DNA of 64,000 nt, taken from contig NZ_BBZB01000001.1 of assembly GCF_001269985.1 (NCBI RefSeq), positions 3,844,001 to 3,908,000 of the forward strand, read 5' to 3'. Source of the DNA: Pseudoalteromonas sp. '520P1 No. 423' (GTDB lineage Bacteria; Pseudomonadota; Gammaproteobacteria; Enterobacterales; Alteromonadaceae). The notes beneath the pieces were generated by a model. It ran no database searches, was not told the DNA's origin, and saw only the letters and a list, made by a program, of their open reading frames with translations. Within the stretch, counting starts at the first letter, position 1; every line of letters begins with the position of its first letter. Both the position numbers and the translations under genes were made by a program. Positions 50,417-61,176 of this stretch are shown one piece after another.

Positions 50417-51019
50417 TTAAGTTTTAGTTTCAAGAAAAGAGCCCGGCAAAAATATTTCACAAACTAATAATTTTTGCGATGCTAAAGATAAAACACTTCG
50501 CCTTCCCCAATTATTAAGCTCACCGAGATCTAGCATTTTAGCGACATTTGCGATTGGATGCATTGCATTAAACTTTGCTATTTCTATGATATCTCGATTA
50601 ATGGAAGGATCTTTAAATATCTGCTCTCCTAAAGGTTTTGTTCCTAAAGTCCCTAAGTTATGATTTGATAATTGCTGTTCATCCAATGGAATCCAACTTT
50701 GTGCATACACTTGTGGTTTATTATCACAGTATAAAATCACTTCACGAAATAATGCGCTCTGGATATCTACTTTAAGTATATCTGCTTGTTCTAAAGTTAA
50801 TTTCTGAACAATTTCACTTAATACTTTAACTTCAAAATATTGGCTATTTTGTTTTAGCCTGGCAGTCAGAGAGCTTGTTTCAAACAACCAGTTTATTTCA
50901 GTTTCATTTAATTCATCAATAACAGAATCAAACCAATTATTATCAAGTGTTAGGGGGTAATCGAGCACGATACAACAACCAAAAAAATAAGACATGAGAT
51001 CATAAAATAATTTATCCAT
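50417..51019 (-). CDS. ubiC: Chorismate pyruvate-lyase
   Basis: UbiC removes pyruvate from chorismate to give 4-hydroxybenzoate, the ubiquinone ring precursor. The 200-residue protein is short on sequence landmarks but shows NWLFETSSLTARLKQNSQYF, REVILYCDNKPQVYAQSWIP and NWGRRSVLSLASQKLLVCEI followed by FLPGSF. The order ubiC-ubiA is standard. Confidence 0.9.
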   Translation of the reverse strand: MDKLFYDLMSYFFGCCIVLDYPLTLDNNWFDSVIDELNETEINWLFETSSLTARLKQNSQYFEVKVLSEIVQKLTLEQADILKVDIQSALFREVILYCDNKPQVYAQSWIPLDEQQLSNHNLGTLGTKPLGEQIFKDPSINRDIIEIAKFNAMHPIANVAKMLDLGELNNWGRRSVLSLASQKLLVCEIFLPGSFLETKT

Positions 51020-51150
51020 ATTTGATATGAATAAAATAGATAAAGCTATGAGATTATTTTCCAGAGTTTGTTATAATTTATAAAAGTTATTGTATTGTAG
51101 CTATTTAATTAAATATATTAATAATAATCAAAATTTATAGAGAGTACTTA

Positions 51151-51546
51151 ATGCGTCCTTTGGCTTTGTTACTGTGTGCTATCACATTTTCCCTAATCAG
51201 CTTTACAAGTTCTGCTGCCTCAAACTTAGGTTATTATGGGTTTGAGCCAGATATAACAACAAATTATATTGGTACTTCTAATAAAAAATTAGGCTTTGTT
51301 CGTGTGACAGTTGAACTTATGTTGCTAGATATAAGCAACCTAGAAATAGTTGAACATCATACGCCTTTATTACGAGATGCGATTGTAGAGATCTTAAGTA
51401 AAGAACCTGAAGATAAAGTAAAGTCATTGGTTGGCCGAGAAGAAATTAGAAAAAAATGTGCTGAAGCAATTAAGGAACTATTAAAAGTTGAAACGGGACA
51501 AGAAATCATTCGTGACGTGCTTTTTACCAAGTACATATATAACTAG
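51151..51546 (+). CDS. FliL-like basal-body-associated protein
   Basis: A 131-residue exported protein with signal MRPLALLLCAITFSLISFTS. The mature part has the FliL-type C-terminal region: VRVTVELMLLDISNLEIVEH, HTPLLRDAIVEILSKEPED and EEIRKKCAEAIKELL, ending in VLFTKYIYN. FliL stabilises the flagellar motor, but this copy has a cleavable-looking signal and sits away from flagellar genes. Isolated FliL-like proteins are common in Alteromonadales. Confidence 0.8.
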   Translation: MRPLALLLCAITFSLISFTSSAASNLGYYGFEPDITTNYIGTSNKKLGFVRVTVELMLLDISNLEIVEHHTPLLRDAIVEILSKEPEDKVKSLVGREEIRKKCAEAIKELLKVETGQEIIRDVLFTKYIYN

Positions 51547-51599
51547 GTATTCTTAGAGAGAGTTATAATAAAATAGCTCTCCCCTATGCTTATTAAAAG

Positions 51600-52412
51600 T
51601 TAGCTATTTATTTTTGCCTTCAAAAAAGCAAAAAGCATACCGGTTAATAAACCAAATAAATGTGCCCAATTAGCCATACCCACAAATAAAACATCAGCAA
51701 AACCCAGTAACATCCAAACTAGCATAAAACCAACAATCGGCTTTGCGATAACAATGCCTGCGCTCGGTTTAAGCCAGCCATAAATCCAACAAAATCCTAA
51801 CAGTGCATATACAACACCTGATAATCCACCAAAATTAGGACCTACTAATAAGTATTGCGCCCAATTACTGACTATCGCACTGACTAAAAATATAATTAGT
51901 AACTGTGATTTTTCTAAAGATTTTTCAATTTGATCACCTAATTGCATCCACCACATTAAATTAAAAATAATATGAATTGCAGAGAAGTGAATTATCGCAG
52001 GTGTGATCCAATTTATTGGATTATATGGTTGAAACTGTAATAGAGTAAATAAAGTCTCAAAACCGCCAAACATAAAGGCCATATAAATAACAATCGAAGT
52101 AACCGTAATACTTTGATTAAACCAACTCAGCGCATTAAAGCGCTGCTTTATATTAAGTGAAGACCCTGTGTATTGAAATGGCGCATTCGACACTCCTGCA
52201 TCCCATGATGCTGCAAGATACTTATCTTGATTCGGATCATCATCAAACTCTAACCATAATTGATGAGCCTGCTCATAAACGTCTTCACTCACTAATATCG
52301 CTGCTTTTTTTTCCTGCCCTTTTACCAGTTGCGCATCAATATTTTGCATTTTTAAGTAATCAATAAAACCTTGAGCAGCTCTAATATTATCTAGCTGAGC
52401 TAATAAAATCAT
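51600..52412 (-). CDS. glpG: Rhomboid intramembrane protease GlpG
   Basis: GlpG cuts membrane proteins inside the membrane with a Ser-His pair. The 270-residue protein has an N-terminal cytoplasmic domain (LLAQLDNIRAAQGFIDYLKM), six membrane helices, the catalytic Ser in FGGLSGVVYALLGFCW and His in GMANWAHLFGLLTGML. The WMQLGDQIEK-type loop is also present. It follows glpE by 72 bp, the usual glpE-glpG order. Confidence 0.94.
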   Translation of the reverse strand: MILLAQLDNIRAAQGFIDYLKMQNIDAQLVKGQEKKAAILVSEDVYEQAHQLWLEFDDDPNQDKYLAASWDAGVSNAPFQYTGSSLNIKQRFNALSWFNQSITVTSIVIYMAFMFGGFETLFTLLQFQPYNPINWITPAIIHFSAIHIIFNLMWWMQLGDQIEKSLEKSQLLIIFLVSAIVSNWAQYLLVGPNFGGLSGVVYALLGFCWIYGWLKPSAGIVIAKPIVGFMLVWMLLGFADVLFVGMANWAHLFGLLTGMLFAFLKAKINS

Positions 52413-52484
52413 AACCCTTACCTTAAGTTTGCGTTGCTTTTATAGCATCTTTAAAAACTAAAGAGCTCATCCATATTAAGAATT

Positions 52485-52805
52485 TTAAGCCTTAGCGACA
52501 TCACCAGGGAACTTAGATGCCCAATCAGTAAAACCACCCACTAAGCTATATACATCTTCAAAATCTTGACCTATTAGATAGTTCGCAGCACCTTGAGAGC
52601 TTATTCCATGATAGCAAACCACTATAATTGGTTGTTCAAAATCACGTTCCATCATAAATTGTGCAATATTTTCATTTGAAACATTTATTGAATTTGGAAT
52701 ATGCGCTTCATTAAACGAGTTAACATCTCTAATATCTGCGATCACTAAATTATCTTCCGATAAACGTTCTTTTAATTGTGCACAATCAATTGCTTTAAAT
52801 GTCAT
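52485..52805 (-). CDS. glpE: Thiosulfate sulfurtransferase GlpE
   Basis: This 106-residue single-domain rhodanese transfers sulfur from thiosulfate to an acceptor. The active-site loop CYHGISSQG carries the catalytic Cys; the domain begins DCAQLKERLSEDNLVIADIR and ends GGFTDWASKFP. It lies just upstream of glpG. Confidence 0.95.
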   Translation of the reverse strand: MTFKAIDCAQLKERLSEDNLVIADIRDVNSFNEAHIPNSINVSNENIAQFMMERDFEQPIIVVCYHGISSQGAANYLIGQDFEDVYSLVGGFTDWASKFPGDVAKA

Positions 52806-52841
52806 GATTTACCTTTAACTGTTTTATATTTACTTTGCGAA

Positions 52842-52868
52842 TAAAAAAGCGCAAATAAATTTGCGCTA
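52842..52868 (-). terminator. Terminator of the kbl-tdh operon
   Basis: An 8-bp stem AGCGCAAA / TTTGCGCT with a TAAA loop, 29 bases after the tdh stop, followed on the minus strand by a run of T (AAAAAA at 52843-52848). Confidence 0.83.
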
Positions 52869-52896
52869 TCATTTTATACTTTCTATCGACTTAAGA

Positions 52897-53922
52897 CTAA
52901 TCCCAATTAAGGATCACTTTGCCTGATTGTCCAGAGATCATAGTATCAAAGCCTTCTTGGAAGTCATTGATATGGAATTCATGGGTAAGAATTGGATTTA
53001 AGTCTAAACCAGATTGAATTAAGCTGGCCATTTTGTACCAAGTTTCAAACATTTCACGACCATAGATACCTTTGATCACTAAGCCCTTAAAAATCACTTG
53101 GTTCCAATCAACAGCCATATCTGAAGGAGGAATACCTAACATGGCAATTTTACCGCCATGGTTCATGTTATTAAGCATAGAGTTAAAAGCTGATGGTACA
53201 CCTGACATTTCAAGGCCTACATCAAAGCCTTCAGTCATATCAAGCTCAGCCATCACATCTTCAAGCTTTTCAGTTGCAACATTAACAGCCCGAGTTGCAC
53301 CCATTTTACGCGCTAGCTCAAGTCTATATTCATTTACATCAGTGATCACAACATGGCGAGCACCAACATGTTTAGCAACCGCAGCCGCCATAATACCAAT
53401 TGGACCAGCACCAGTAATTAATACATCTTCACCCACTAAATCAAAAGAAAGCGCGGTATGAACGGCATTGCCAAATGGGTCAAATATTGCAGCTAGCTCA
53501 TCTGAGATATTACTTGGAATTTTAAAAGCATTAAAAGCAGGGATCACTAAATATTCAGCAAAAGCACCTTCGCGGTTAACACCAACACCAGTAGTATTAC
53601 GACATAAATGTACACGACCTGCACGACAGTTACGACAATGACCACATGTAATATGACCTTCACCAGATACACGATCGCCAACAGTAAAGCCACGAACTTC
53701 TTGACCCATATCTACTACTTCACCAACATACTCATGACCTACAACCATAGGTACTGGAATGGTATTTTGTGACCACTCATCCCATTTATAAATATGTACG
53801 TCAGTACCACAAATTGCAGTTTTACGTATTTTAATTAATAAATCATTATGGCCAACTTCAGGTTTTGGTACATCTGTCATCCAAATCCCAGGTTCAGCCT
53901 TTAACTTTGATAATGCTTTCAT
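52897..53922 (-). CDS. tdh: L-threonine 3-dehydrogenase
   Basis: Tdh oxidises threonine to 2-amino-3-ketobutyrate, the first step of threonine breakdown to glycine. The 341-residue zinc alcohol-dehydrogenase-type enzyme has the catalytic zinc ligands in [15 protein letters not shown] and [11 protein letters not shown], the structural zinc set [15 protein letters not shown], and the NAD motif [19 protein letters not shown]. It lies 2 bp after kbl (one operon). Confidence 0.98.
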   Translation of the reverse strand: MKALSKLKAEPGIWMTDVPKPEVGHNDLLIKIRKTAICGTDVHIYKWDEWSQNTIPVPMVVGHEYVGEVVDMGQEVRGFTVGDRVSGEGHITCGHCRNCRAGRVHLCRNTTGVGVNREGAFAEYLVIPAFNAFKIPSNISDELAAIFDPFGNAVHTALSFDLVGEDVLITGAGPIGIMAAAVAKHVGARHVVITDVNEYRLELARKMGATRAVNVATEKLEDVMAELDMTEGFDVGLEMSGVPSAFNSMLNNMNHGGKIAMLGIPPSDMAVDWNQVIFKGLVIKGIYGREMFETWYKMASLIQSGLDLNPILTHEFHINDFQEGFDTMISGQSGKVILNWD

Positions 53923-53924
53923 TA

Positions 53925-55121
53925 TTAGATCACTCCCATCTCTTTACCGATGCGAGTAAAGGCAGAAATAGCTTTATCTAGTTGTTCTTTAGTATGTGCA
54001 GCAGATATTTGTGTACGAATACGTGCCTGACCTTTTGGCACTACTGGGAATGAAAAGCCAGTTACATAAATGCCTTCAGCTAGTAATTTATCAGCCATAT
54101 CTGAAGCTAATTTTGCATCACCTAGCATAACAGGGATAATAGCGTGATCTTTACCGCCGCATGTAAAGCCAGCAGCTTCCATTTGCTCACGGAAGTAAGC
54201 AACGTTATCCCACAGTGTTGCACGAAGTTCGCCGCCATCAGCTAACATATCTAATACTTTAATTGATGCATTTACGATTGATGGTGCTAATGAGTTTGAA
54301 AATAAGTAAGGACGAGAACGCTGACGTAACCACTCTACAATTTCAGCCGTTGCTGCAGTATAACCACCTGAAGCACCACCAAGTGCTTTACCCAAAGTAC
54401 CTGTAACAATATCAACACGATCCATTACGCCACAGTACTCAGCTGTACCACAGCCATTTTCGCCAACAAAACCAACAGCATGAGAATCATCTACCATAAC
54501 TAATGCATCATATTTATCAGCTAAATCGCACACAGCAGCTAAATTACAAATCACACCATCCATTGAGAATACGCCATCTGTTGCGATTAATTTAGTTTTT
54601 GCACCCGCAGCATCAGCAGCAATTAACTGCTCTTCTAATGCAGCCATATCGTTATTTGCGTAACGGAAACGCTTTGCTTTACATAAACGCACACCATCAA
54701 TGATAGAGGCATGGTTTAAAGCATCTGAAATTATCGCATCTTCTGGGCCTAATAAAGTTTCAAATAAACCCGTATTTGCATCAAAACATGAAGAATATAA
54801 AATTGTATCTTCTGTTTTTAAGAAGTTACTTATTTTTTGCTCTAGTGTTTTATGTATATCTTGGGTACCACAAATAAAACGCACAGAAGCAACACCAAAA
54901 CCATGCTGATCTAAACCTTGCTGCGCTGCTGCAATTAAATCAGGATGATTTGCTAAACCTAAGTAGTTATTCGCACAAAAGTTAATAACCTGTTCATCAG
55001 AACTTACAGTGATCTGCGCTTGCTGTTGAGAAGTAATAATACGCTCATTTTTATACAAACCATCAAGTTTTACTTGTTCGATTTGTTGCTTTAACTGATC
55101 ATAAAATGCAGATGCTCTCAT
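53925..55121 (-). CDS. kbl: 2-amino-3-ketobutyrate CoA ligase (glycine C-acetyltransferase)
   Basis: Kbl splits aminoketobutyrate with CoA to glycine and acetyl-CoA, completing Tdh's pathway. The PLP enzyme has the Schiff-base region [20 protein letters not shown], the start [20 protein letters not shown], and [15 protein letters not shown]. The ATG at 55121 gives 398 residues, the E. coli length, and has GGAG seven bases upstream; an ATG 14 codons earlier is less likely. Confidence 0.96.
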   Translation of the reverse strand: MRASAFYDQLKQQIEQVKLDGLYKNERIITSQQQAQITVSSDEQVINFCANNYLGLANHPDLIAAAQQGLDQHGFGVASVRFICGTQDIHKTLEQKISNFLKTEDTILYSSCFDANTGLFETLLGPEDAIISDALNHASIIDGVRLCKAKRFRYANNDMAALEEQLIAADAAGAKTKLIATDGVFSMDGVICNLAAVCDLADKYDALVMVDDSHAVGFVGENGCGTAEYCGVMDRVDIVTGTLGKALGGASGGYTAATAEIVEWLRQRSRPYLFSNSLAPSIVNASIKVLDMLADGGELRATLWDNVAYFREQMEAAGFTCGGKDHAIIPVMLGDAKLASDMADKLLAEGIYVTGFSFPVVPKGQARIRTQISAAHTKEQLDKAISAFTRIGKEMGVI

Positions 55122-55283
55122 CTGTTTCTCCAAAATTTGAACGAATGATTGACTAAATTGCATACTTTATGCAAATTAAATGTTTTAATAATAAATTTGA
55201 CCTAGTTTAAAAGTTTAGCCTGTTAAATGCACTCTCTATTGATATGAGTAAGATCAATGTAATATATTAAAATTATTTATGAT

Positions 55284-55814
55284 TTATCTAATAGATAAGC
55301 TTTGCCATACTTCATCAGCAATCTCTTTACCTTCATTTGTAACAGCCTTTCCAGATTTAACTAATATTTTAGTCTTAATTCCAGCGGCTTGCGCAGCTTG
55401 AAGGTCTGATATTTTATCACCCACCATAATGCTTTGGCTAACATCTATATCAAACCGCTCAATAGCTTGATTTAGCATGCCTGGCATAGGTTTCCTGCAA
55501 TCACATTCTTTTAAGTACTCAGGCAAGGCATTTTTAGGATGGTGTGGACAAAAATAGACTTCTGTAATCGGTATTTGGTGTTTGTTAAATTCAGACTTCA
55601 TCCAATCTGTTAGTACATTAAAATCTTGTTCTGAATAGTAGCCTCGACCAATACCTGACTGATTTGTCACAACTATGATCATAAAGCCTTGTTTTATAAA
55701 CTGCTGACACGCATCAAAAACACCATCAATAAATTCAAAATCTTCAATTTTAGATACATAGGCATGGTCGTGGTTAATCACCCCATCCCTATCCAAAAAT
55801 ACTGCTTTATTCAT
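55284..55814 (-). CDS. gmhB: D,D-heptose 1,7-bisphosphate phosphatase
   Basis: GmhB removes the C7 phosphate from heptose bisphosphate in ADP-heptose synthesis. The 176-residue HAD enzyme has the Asp nucleophile pair in FLDRDGVINHDHAYV, IVVTNQSGIGRGYYS, the zinc loop CPHHPKNALPEYLKECDCRK, and MVGDKISDLQAAQAAGIK. It overlaps the preceding glycosyltransferase gene by one base. Confidence 0.95.
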   Translation of the reverse strand: MNKAVFLDRDGVINHDHAYVSKIEDFEFIDGVFDACQQFIKQGFMIIVVTNQSGIGRGYYSEQDFNVLTDWMKSEFNKHQIPITEVYFCPHHPKNALPEYLKECDCRKPMPGMLNQAIERFDIDVSQSIMVGDKISDLQAAQAAGIKTKILVKSGKAVTNEGKEIADEVWQSLSIR

Positions 55815-56887
55815 TATACAGACTCCAGGATGTCTTTTTCACTTACAATGCGATCAAACATTTCTACAACATCTTTTATTTGAATTTGAGACATCAATTC
55901 TTTACCTTTACAGCGCTTACCCCAAGGTAATTGTTGAGCTGGTTTACCAAACTGTGCTTTTAAGTTTTTATGATAAACTTCAACAGCATAGTCTTGATAG
56001 TTATAAGGACCTGTGCGCTTAGGGTTTGAGTGCGCATATAAACCTATCACTGGCGTATTCACAGTAACAGCCATATGTGCAGGGCCAGTATCTGGTGCCA
56101 GCACTAAATCAGCTTGTTTTAAAATACATAACAATTGTTTTAAGTTGGTTTTGCCCACTAAATTTAATATGTCAAAATCACAATGACTTTGAATATCACT
56201 GGCAAGCGCTTTTTCCATATCAACAGGGCCACCCGTTAGTACAACTTTAAAACCTTTTTTATACGCATGTTGTGCCAAAGCAGCGTATCGTTCAGGCAAC
56301 CAGTTTCTTTCTTTTTTACTGGCAGCAGCTGATATCACAAATATTTTTTTATTTAGCGAGTCAAAATCTCCTAATGTTTTATTAGCAAAAGCTAAATCAT
56401 TCTCACTATATGGCATTTGCCAACTCGGTTCATAATGCGGCACGCCAATCGCTTTAGTAAAGCCTTGAAAACCATCTAAAACATGAGGCTCCGATTGTGC
56501 CTCAATGCGTTTATTGGTAAAAATAGCATGGCCCTCTTTACATCTAGACCAATCAAAACCCATTTTTACTTTTGCAGGAATATAAGCCGCTGCAATATTA
56601 GCTCTTAGTGCCACTTGCATATGTAATAAAACATCAAACTTTTTGCCTTTAAATTCAGATTTCAGCTTTTTATAAGCGACTTTACCTTGCTTCTTATCAA
56701 AAATAACAAATTTAATACCAGGTAAATCAGCTAATAACATCGCTTCGATTTTACCTAAAACCCAAGTAATTTGTGCTTTTGGATTATGTCGCTGAATTGC
56801 TTGAACAGCCGAAACTGCATGACATACATCGCCAATAGCAGATAACCTAAGAATACATATATCTTGATACTGATTGGTTTGAACCAC
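55814..56887 (-). CDS. GT9-family heptosyltransferase-like glycosyltransferase
   Basis: This 357-residue GT-B fold protein has the family start ICILRLSAIGDVCHAVSAVQ, FDVLLHMQVALRANIAA, and the donor-binding QADLVLAPDTGPAHMAVTVN with GLYAHSNPKRTGPYNY. GT9 enzymes add heptose to LPS inner core. It could be heptosyltransferase I or a related one; its translational link to gmhB supports heptose use. The GTG start follows AAAGGTGA. Confidence 0.85.
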   Translation of the reverse strand: MVQTNQYQDICILRLSAIGDVCHAVSAVQAIQRHNPKAQITWVLGKIEAMLLADLPGIKFVIFDKKQGKVAYKKLKSEFKGKKFDVLLHMQVALRANIAAAYIPAKVKMGFDWSRCKEGHAIFTNKRIEAQSEPHVLDGFQGFTKAIGVPHYEPSWQMPYSENDLAFANKTLGDFDSLNKKIFVISAAASKKERNWLPERYAALAQHAYKKGFKVVLTGGPVDMEKALASDIQSHCDFDILNLVGKTNLKQLLCILKQADLVLAPDTGPAHMAVTVNTPVIGLYAHSNPKRTGPYNYQDYAVEVYHKNLKAQFGKPAQQLPWGKRCKGKELMSQIQIKDVVEMFDRIVSEKDILESV

Positions 56888-57021
56888 AATTCACCTTTAA
56901 ATTAAGAGCACAGCAAAAATACGAATACTGAGATTTTAAATGACTTAATGCAACAAACCAAGTTTCCATCTACCTACAACAGCGGTAAACTAGTAATATC
57001 TTGCATTGCATACCCTTTTAA

Positions 57022-57744
57022 ATGAATACCCAAATACAAAAAAACAACAATCAGTATTTACTCAGCTGGCAATTTAACACAAGTGATTTATCAAATGACT
57101 GGTTCAGATCTGAGTACTGGCATGAACAAGATAAAATTTATGCTCAAAAAAAAGGACGAGCAAGTGTTTGGTTTTTTTACCACAACAATATTAAAGGTGT
57201 ATTACGCCATTATTGGCGTGGGGGTTTAATTGGCAAACTTTTACAAGATCAGTATTTCTATTTAGGTTTAGAAAAAACGCGTGTTTTTCAAGAGTTTGAA
57301 TTGTTAACTCAACTTAAACAAAAAGGTTTAAATGTGCCAGAACCTATTGCAGCTCAAGTTACTAAAAACGGATTGGTTTACCGTGGTGATATTATTACTT
57401 CAGCAATAAGTGGTGCACAAAGTGTACTTGATATATTAAAACAACGAGAACTAACAAAACACGAAAACACACAGGTTGCACAGTGCATTGCTACATTTCA
57501 TCAATCAGGTGTATATCATGCAGATCTGAATATCAATAATATTTTATTTGATGATCAAGGAGAGGTTTTTTTAATTGATTTTGATAGAGGTGAATTAAGA
57601 GAGCCTAAACTTAGCTGGCAGAAAAGTAATATCTCACGATTACAACGCTCTTTTGAAAAAGAGAAAAGTAGAAATAAGCATTTTTATTGGCAAGATAAAG
57701 ATTGGATGGAATTACACAAAATATATAAAAAATGCATGGCTTAA
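57022..57744 (+). CDS. kdkA: Kdo kinase KdkA (3-deoxy-D-manno-octulosonate kinase)
   Basis: KdkA phosphorylates Kdo in LPS inner core of species with a single phosphorylated Kdo. The 240-residue protein kinase-like enzyme has the catalytic loop VYHADLNINNILFDDQGEVF with metal-binding LIDFDRG, and the N-terminal GLIGKLLQDQYFYLGLEKTR. It lies divergent from the GT9 gene and convergent with hldE. Its presence predicts a core with one Kdo bearing a phosphate. Confidence 0.88.
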   Translation: MNTQIQKNNNQYLLSWQFNTSDLSNDWFRSEYWHEQDKIYAQKKGRASVWFFYHNNIKGVLRHYWRGGLIGKLLQDQYFYLGLEKTRVFQEFELLTQLKQKGLNVPEPIAAQVTKNGLVYRGDIITSAISGAQSVLDILKQRELTKHENTQVAQCIATFHQSGVYHADLNINNILFDDQGEVFLIDFDRGELREPKLSWQKSNISRLQRSFEKEKSRNKHFYWQDKDWMELHKIYKKCMA

Positions 57745-57797
57745 TTTTGTTAAATTATACCATGCACCTTATCACTCAGCTTTAAATAGTTATTAAA

Positions 57798-59240
57798 TTA
57801 AAACTTTTGAATTTTTTTAATCACATTTGAAGTTGAGCAGCCATTTAAAAACTCAAGTACTTCAACTTTGCCGCCATTCGCTAAAACAAAGTCTGCACCC
57901 GCTATTTGATCAACGGTATAATCGCCACCTTTAATCAAAATATCAGGTTTAACCTGCTCTATAAGCTTAGCTGGTGTATCGTTATTTTCTAATTTACCAA
58001 ACGGGATCACCCAATCAACAGAGCCGAGAGCTGAAATCACCATAGCACGTTCTTCTAATGGGTTAATCGGACGCTCAGGACCTTTTAATCTAGCAATTGA
58101 TTCATCATTATTTAAACCCACTACTAAACGGTCGCCTTTGGCTTTAGCTTGCGCTAAATAACGCACATGACCCGCATGTAAAATATCAAAACAACCATTT
58201 GTGAAAACAATCGTTTCACCATTTTGACGTGCAAATTCAATATGCTGTAAAACATCATCAAATGGCGCTTGGTAATGCTCGCCAGTTTCTACTAGATACT
58301 GACTTAACTTATGGCCTAACTCTTCAGGAGAAACAGTGCCAGCACCTAATTTACCCACAACAATTCCCGCAGCTAAATTAGCAACTTCAACTGAATTTTT
58401 TGCGGGCATACCTGCAGCTAGCATCACTGATAAAGTTGCGATTACTGTATCGCCTGCACCTGTTACATCTGATACTTCGAGAACTTGTGCAGCAAAGTCA
58501 TGTTTTTCATCTTTTGTAATTAAAGACATGCCCTGCTCTGAACGTGTAAGCAACATAGCGCCAATTTTCGCAGTCTTAATGATTTCACGGGCAGAATCAG
58601 CAATGATCTCTTCTGAACCAACTTGACCACCAGCAGCTGAGTATTCTGTTAAGTTAGGTGTTATAAAATCTGCACCCGCGTATTGGCTTAAATCTTTAGA
58701 TTTAGGATCAACTAAAACTGTTTTACCAGCATTTTTAGCAACCGTTATCATTTCTTTAATTAAACTCAATGAACCTTTGTTGTAATCTGAAAATACGACG
58801 AAATCATATTCATTGATTATATTATTAAGTTTATCTAATAATAATTGGCTATGTTGTTGAGTGAAATTATCTTCTAAATCAAGTCTAACAACTTGTTGGT
58901 GACGACTGATAATACGCATTTTAGCTATTGTTGGGTGATCTTTTTGAACAACTAATTGTGACGCTATATTTTCATCAGTTAATAAGCTATTTAAAGTACG
59001 ACCATATTCATCATCACCAATAATACCCAATAAACTCACTTGACCATCTAAGTGCGCAATATTTTTAGCTACGTTTGCAGCACCGCCGGCTTTATCTTCA
59101 AGTTTATTCACTTTTACAACAGGTACTGGCGCTTCAGGAGAAATTCGCCCAGTATCGCCATACCAGTATCGATCTACCATCACATCACCAACAACTAATA
59201 CCTTAGCCTGTGATAAATTCTTTAAAAATGATAAATCCAT
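57798..59240 (-). CDS. hldE: Bifunctional heptose-7-P kinase / heptose-1-P adenylyltransferase
   Basis: HldE carries out the kinase and adenylyl steps of ADP-heptose synthesis. The 480-residue protein has an N-terminal ribokinase-like half ([52 protein letters not shown]) and a C-terminal adenylyltransferase half ([20 protein letters not shown] with HxGH, and [16 protein letters not shown]). It shares one base with gmhA, so the two are translated as a pair. Confidence 0.97.
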   Translation of the reverse strand: MDLSFLKNLSQAKVLVVGDVMVDRYWYGDTGRISPEAPVPVVKVNKLEDKAGGAANVAKNIAHLDGQVSLLGIIGDDEYGRTLNSLLTDENIASQLVVQKDHPTIAKMRIISRHQQVVRLDLEDNFTQQHSQLLLDKLNNIINEYDFVVFSDYNKGSLSLIKEMITVAKNAGKTVLVDPKSKDLSQYAGADFITPNLTEYSAAGGQVGSEEIIADSAREIIKTAKIGAMLLTRSEQGMSLITKDEKHDFAAQVLEVSDVTGAGDTVIATLSVMLAAGMPAKNSVEVANLAAGIVVGKLGAGTVSPEELGHKLSQYLVETGEHYQAPFDDVLQHIEFARQNGETIVFTNGCFDILHAGHVRYLAQAKAKGDRLVVGLNNDESIARLKGPERPINPLEERAMVISALGSVDWVIPFGKLENNDTPAKLIEQVKPDILIKGGDYTVDQIAGADFVLANGGKVEVLEFLNGCSTSNVIKKIQKF

Positions 59241-59842
59241 TAAGTTTTACTCTCTGTTATTTCATCACAAATCAAATCAAGTGCTTCACATAACCAATGA
59301 CCTATAAACATATGTGCTTCTTGAATTCTTGCAGTTTCATCATTTTCAATAATAATTGGTAATTTTGCGATGTTTTTAACTTCACCACCATCACGGCCTG
59401 TCAAAGCAACTGTATATGCACCAATGCTATTTGCCGCAGCAAGCGCTAAGTTAATATTTTTGCTTGTGCCTGACGTTGTCAGGCCTATCACCAAATCATC
59501 AGATCTGCATAAACCTAAAATTTGACGCTCAAATACAGAGTCAAAATGGTAGTCATTAGAGTGCGCTGTTAAAATTGAGGTATCTGTTGTTAAAGCGATT
59601 GAGGCTAGAGGCGCGCGTTCTTTTTTATAACGCACCATAAACTCTGCTGCTAAATGTTGTGAATCTGCCGCACTACCACCATTACCGAACCAAATGACCT
59701 TACCGCCATTTGTTAGTGTTTTTTTGCATTGTGCTAAAAGCGCTAATGCTTGCTCTTGATAAGCCTCCATAGTGTCGAATGCTTTACGATGTCGTTCTAA
59801 GCTTTTTAAGTAGCTATTCGAAACACAATTTTGAGAGCTCAT
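59240..59842 (-). CDS. gmhA: Sedoheptulose-7-phosphate isomerase / phosphoheptose isomerase
   Basis: GmhA starts the heptose pathway by isomerising sedoheptulose 7-phosphate. The 200-residue SIS-domain protein has [20 protein letters not shown] (phosphate site), [38 protein letters not shown] and the C-terminal [15 protein letters not shown]. Its 3' end overlaps hldE. A related protein, DiaA, shares the fold, but the link with hldE favours GmhA. Confidence 0.9.
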   Translation of the reverse strand: MSSQNCVSNSYLKSLERHRKAFDTMEAYQEQALALLAQCKKTLTNGGKVIWFGNGGSAADSQHLAAEFMVRYKKERAPLASIALTTDTSILTAHSNDYHFDSVFERQILGLCRSDDLVIGLTTSGTSKNINLALAAANSIGAYTVALTGRDGGEVKNIAKLPIIIENDETARIQEAHMFIGHWLCEALDLICDEITESKT

Positions 59843-60039
59843 AGGAGTATCCTTTATTTTTTCATAATGAAACCATTATATTTGATGCTTATTATCCATA
59901 ATTTTCAATTATATTTCGAGTAACTAGCAATAATTAATTGAAAAGGAGATAAAAACCAACTCAAACTAGGATTTTTTTCCCTATCAATGATATCTTTACA
60001 CTTTAAATTAAACTCTGAATTACAAAGGTTACAATTCAC

Positions 60040-61167
60040 TTGTCCCAGCTCATTTCCAAAGCACAATTAAAGCAAGCTAAGCGTATTTTATATATGACAC
60101 ATTTAGCTATCGGGGACTTTGTATATCAAGGCGCTTTTTTAAAAGCATTTAAAGAACAAAATCCACATGTTGAATTAGATATTTGGATTGATGATAATAG
60201 GGCTAAACCAAAAGCTTGGCACGCAGATAGAAATAAAACTTTATGCCAATGGCTAAATTCTGAAAGTTACATCAATCAAATTTACCCTATCGTTAAAACA
60301 CAAAATGAACGAATTGAGTTTATAAAAAAAGCACAGATACAAAATTATGACGTGATATTTTTTATAGCAACGACACGCTCAGAAAGTTACGCCCAAATTG
60401 CCAGAGAAATATCTAAAGAAGCGTTCATAACCGGCATAAAAAGCGCACCATTAAAAAGCCCATTTAAAAGTTGGTGGTACTTTAAAGCCCTTAATAATTT
60501 TTATTTTGAAAATTCAGAACAGCAAACAAATCATAATCATATTACAGACCTTTACCAAACACGTTTTCAAAAACTGATTGGCTTAGACGTTGCTGAAAAT
60601 AAAAGAGCATTAAAGATAATTCCGGAAAAGAAATATTTACTTTCAGCGCAATATACGCTTAGTAAACTTAAAAGTGAATATAATTTAGTTGATACACAAA
60701 CTGTTTTTATAAATCACTTATCAACTACCCATAAGCGTGACTATCAATGGGCTCAAGTAAAAGAGTTACTCACTAAATTATCTACCTTAAATAATAAATT
60801 AAGTTTTATAATCAATAGCCCACCTTCACAACTTGAAAATATTGACAAGCTAATAAATGATGATGCACAACTAAGTAAACTGCCAATTAAAACATTTAGT
60901 GCAACAGGTCATTTTTATGAATTACCAGCTATGATCAAATGCTGTGATTATGTCATTTCAGTTGAAACAGCCATCATGCATTTAGCAGCAAGTGTTGGTA
61001 CACCTCAAATAGCATTAATACGAGAATCCGCTCGCCACTGGCGTCCTTTAGGTAAAGGTACTGTTTTATTTGGTAAGGGCAGAGTTGATATGATTAGTCC
61101 AAATCAAATTATTGATTCATTTGAAGACTTGGCCCAGAAAGAAATTTTAACTGAGCCAAGTATATAA
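60040..61167 (+). CDS. Second GT9-family glycosyltransferase
   Basis: This 375-residue GT-B protein is divergent from gmhA. It shows the GT9 acceptor-side start RILYMTHLAIGDFVYQGAFL and the donor-side KCCDYVISVETAIMHLAASV followed by GTPQIALI. The usual DTGPMH motif is replaced by ETAIMH, so it is a diverged member. A TTG start is read, with AAAGG 12-13 bases upstream; an internal ATG (residue 19) is possible. Likely adds a core sugar, of unknown type. Confidence 0.7.
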   Translation: MSQLISKAQLKQAKRILYMTHLAIGDFVYQGAFLKAFKEQNPHVELDIWIDDNRAKPKAWHADRNKTLCQWLNSESYINQIYPIVKTQNERIEFIKKAQIQNYDVIFFIATTRSESYAQIAREISKEAFITGIKSAPLKSPFKSWWYFKALNNFYFENSEQQTNHNHITDLYQTRFQKLIGLDVAENKRALKIIPEKKYLLSAQYTLSKLKSEYNLVDTQTVFINHLSTTHKRDYQWAQVKELLTKLSTLNNKLSFIINSPPSQLENIDKLINDDAQLSKLPIKTFSATGHFYELPAMIKCCDYVISVETAIMHLAASVGTPQIALIRESARHWRPLGKGTVLFGKGRVDMISPNQIIDSFEDLAQKEILTEPSI

Positions 61168-61176
61168 AGTAAAATA

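Noticed and set aside
51600..52412. GlpG as the rhombosortase for the GlyGly-CTERM protein
   Set aside because: This rhomboid has the GlpG N-terminal domain and sits beside glpE. Rhombosortases are a separate shorter subfamily, not seen in this window.
55240..55258. FNR-like pair TTGAT…ATCAA upstream of kbl
   Set aside because: The half-sites are 9 bases apart instead of 4, so FNR or CRP would not bind as a dimer.
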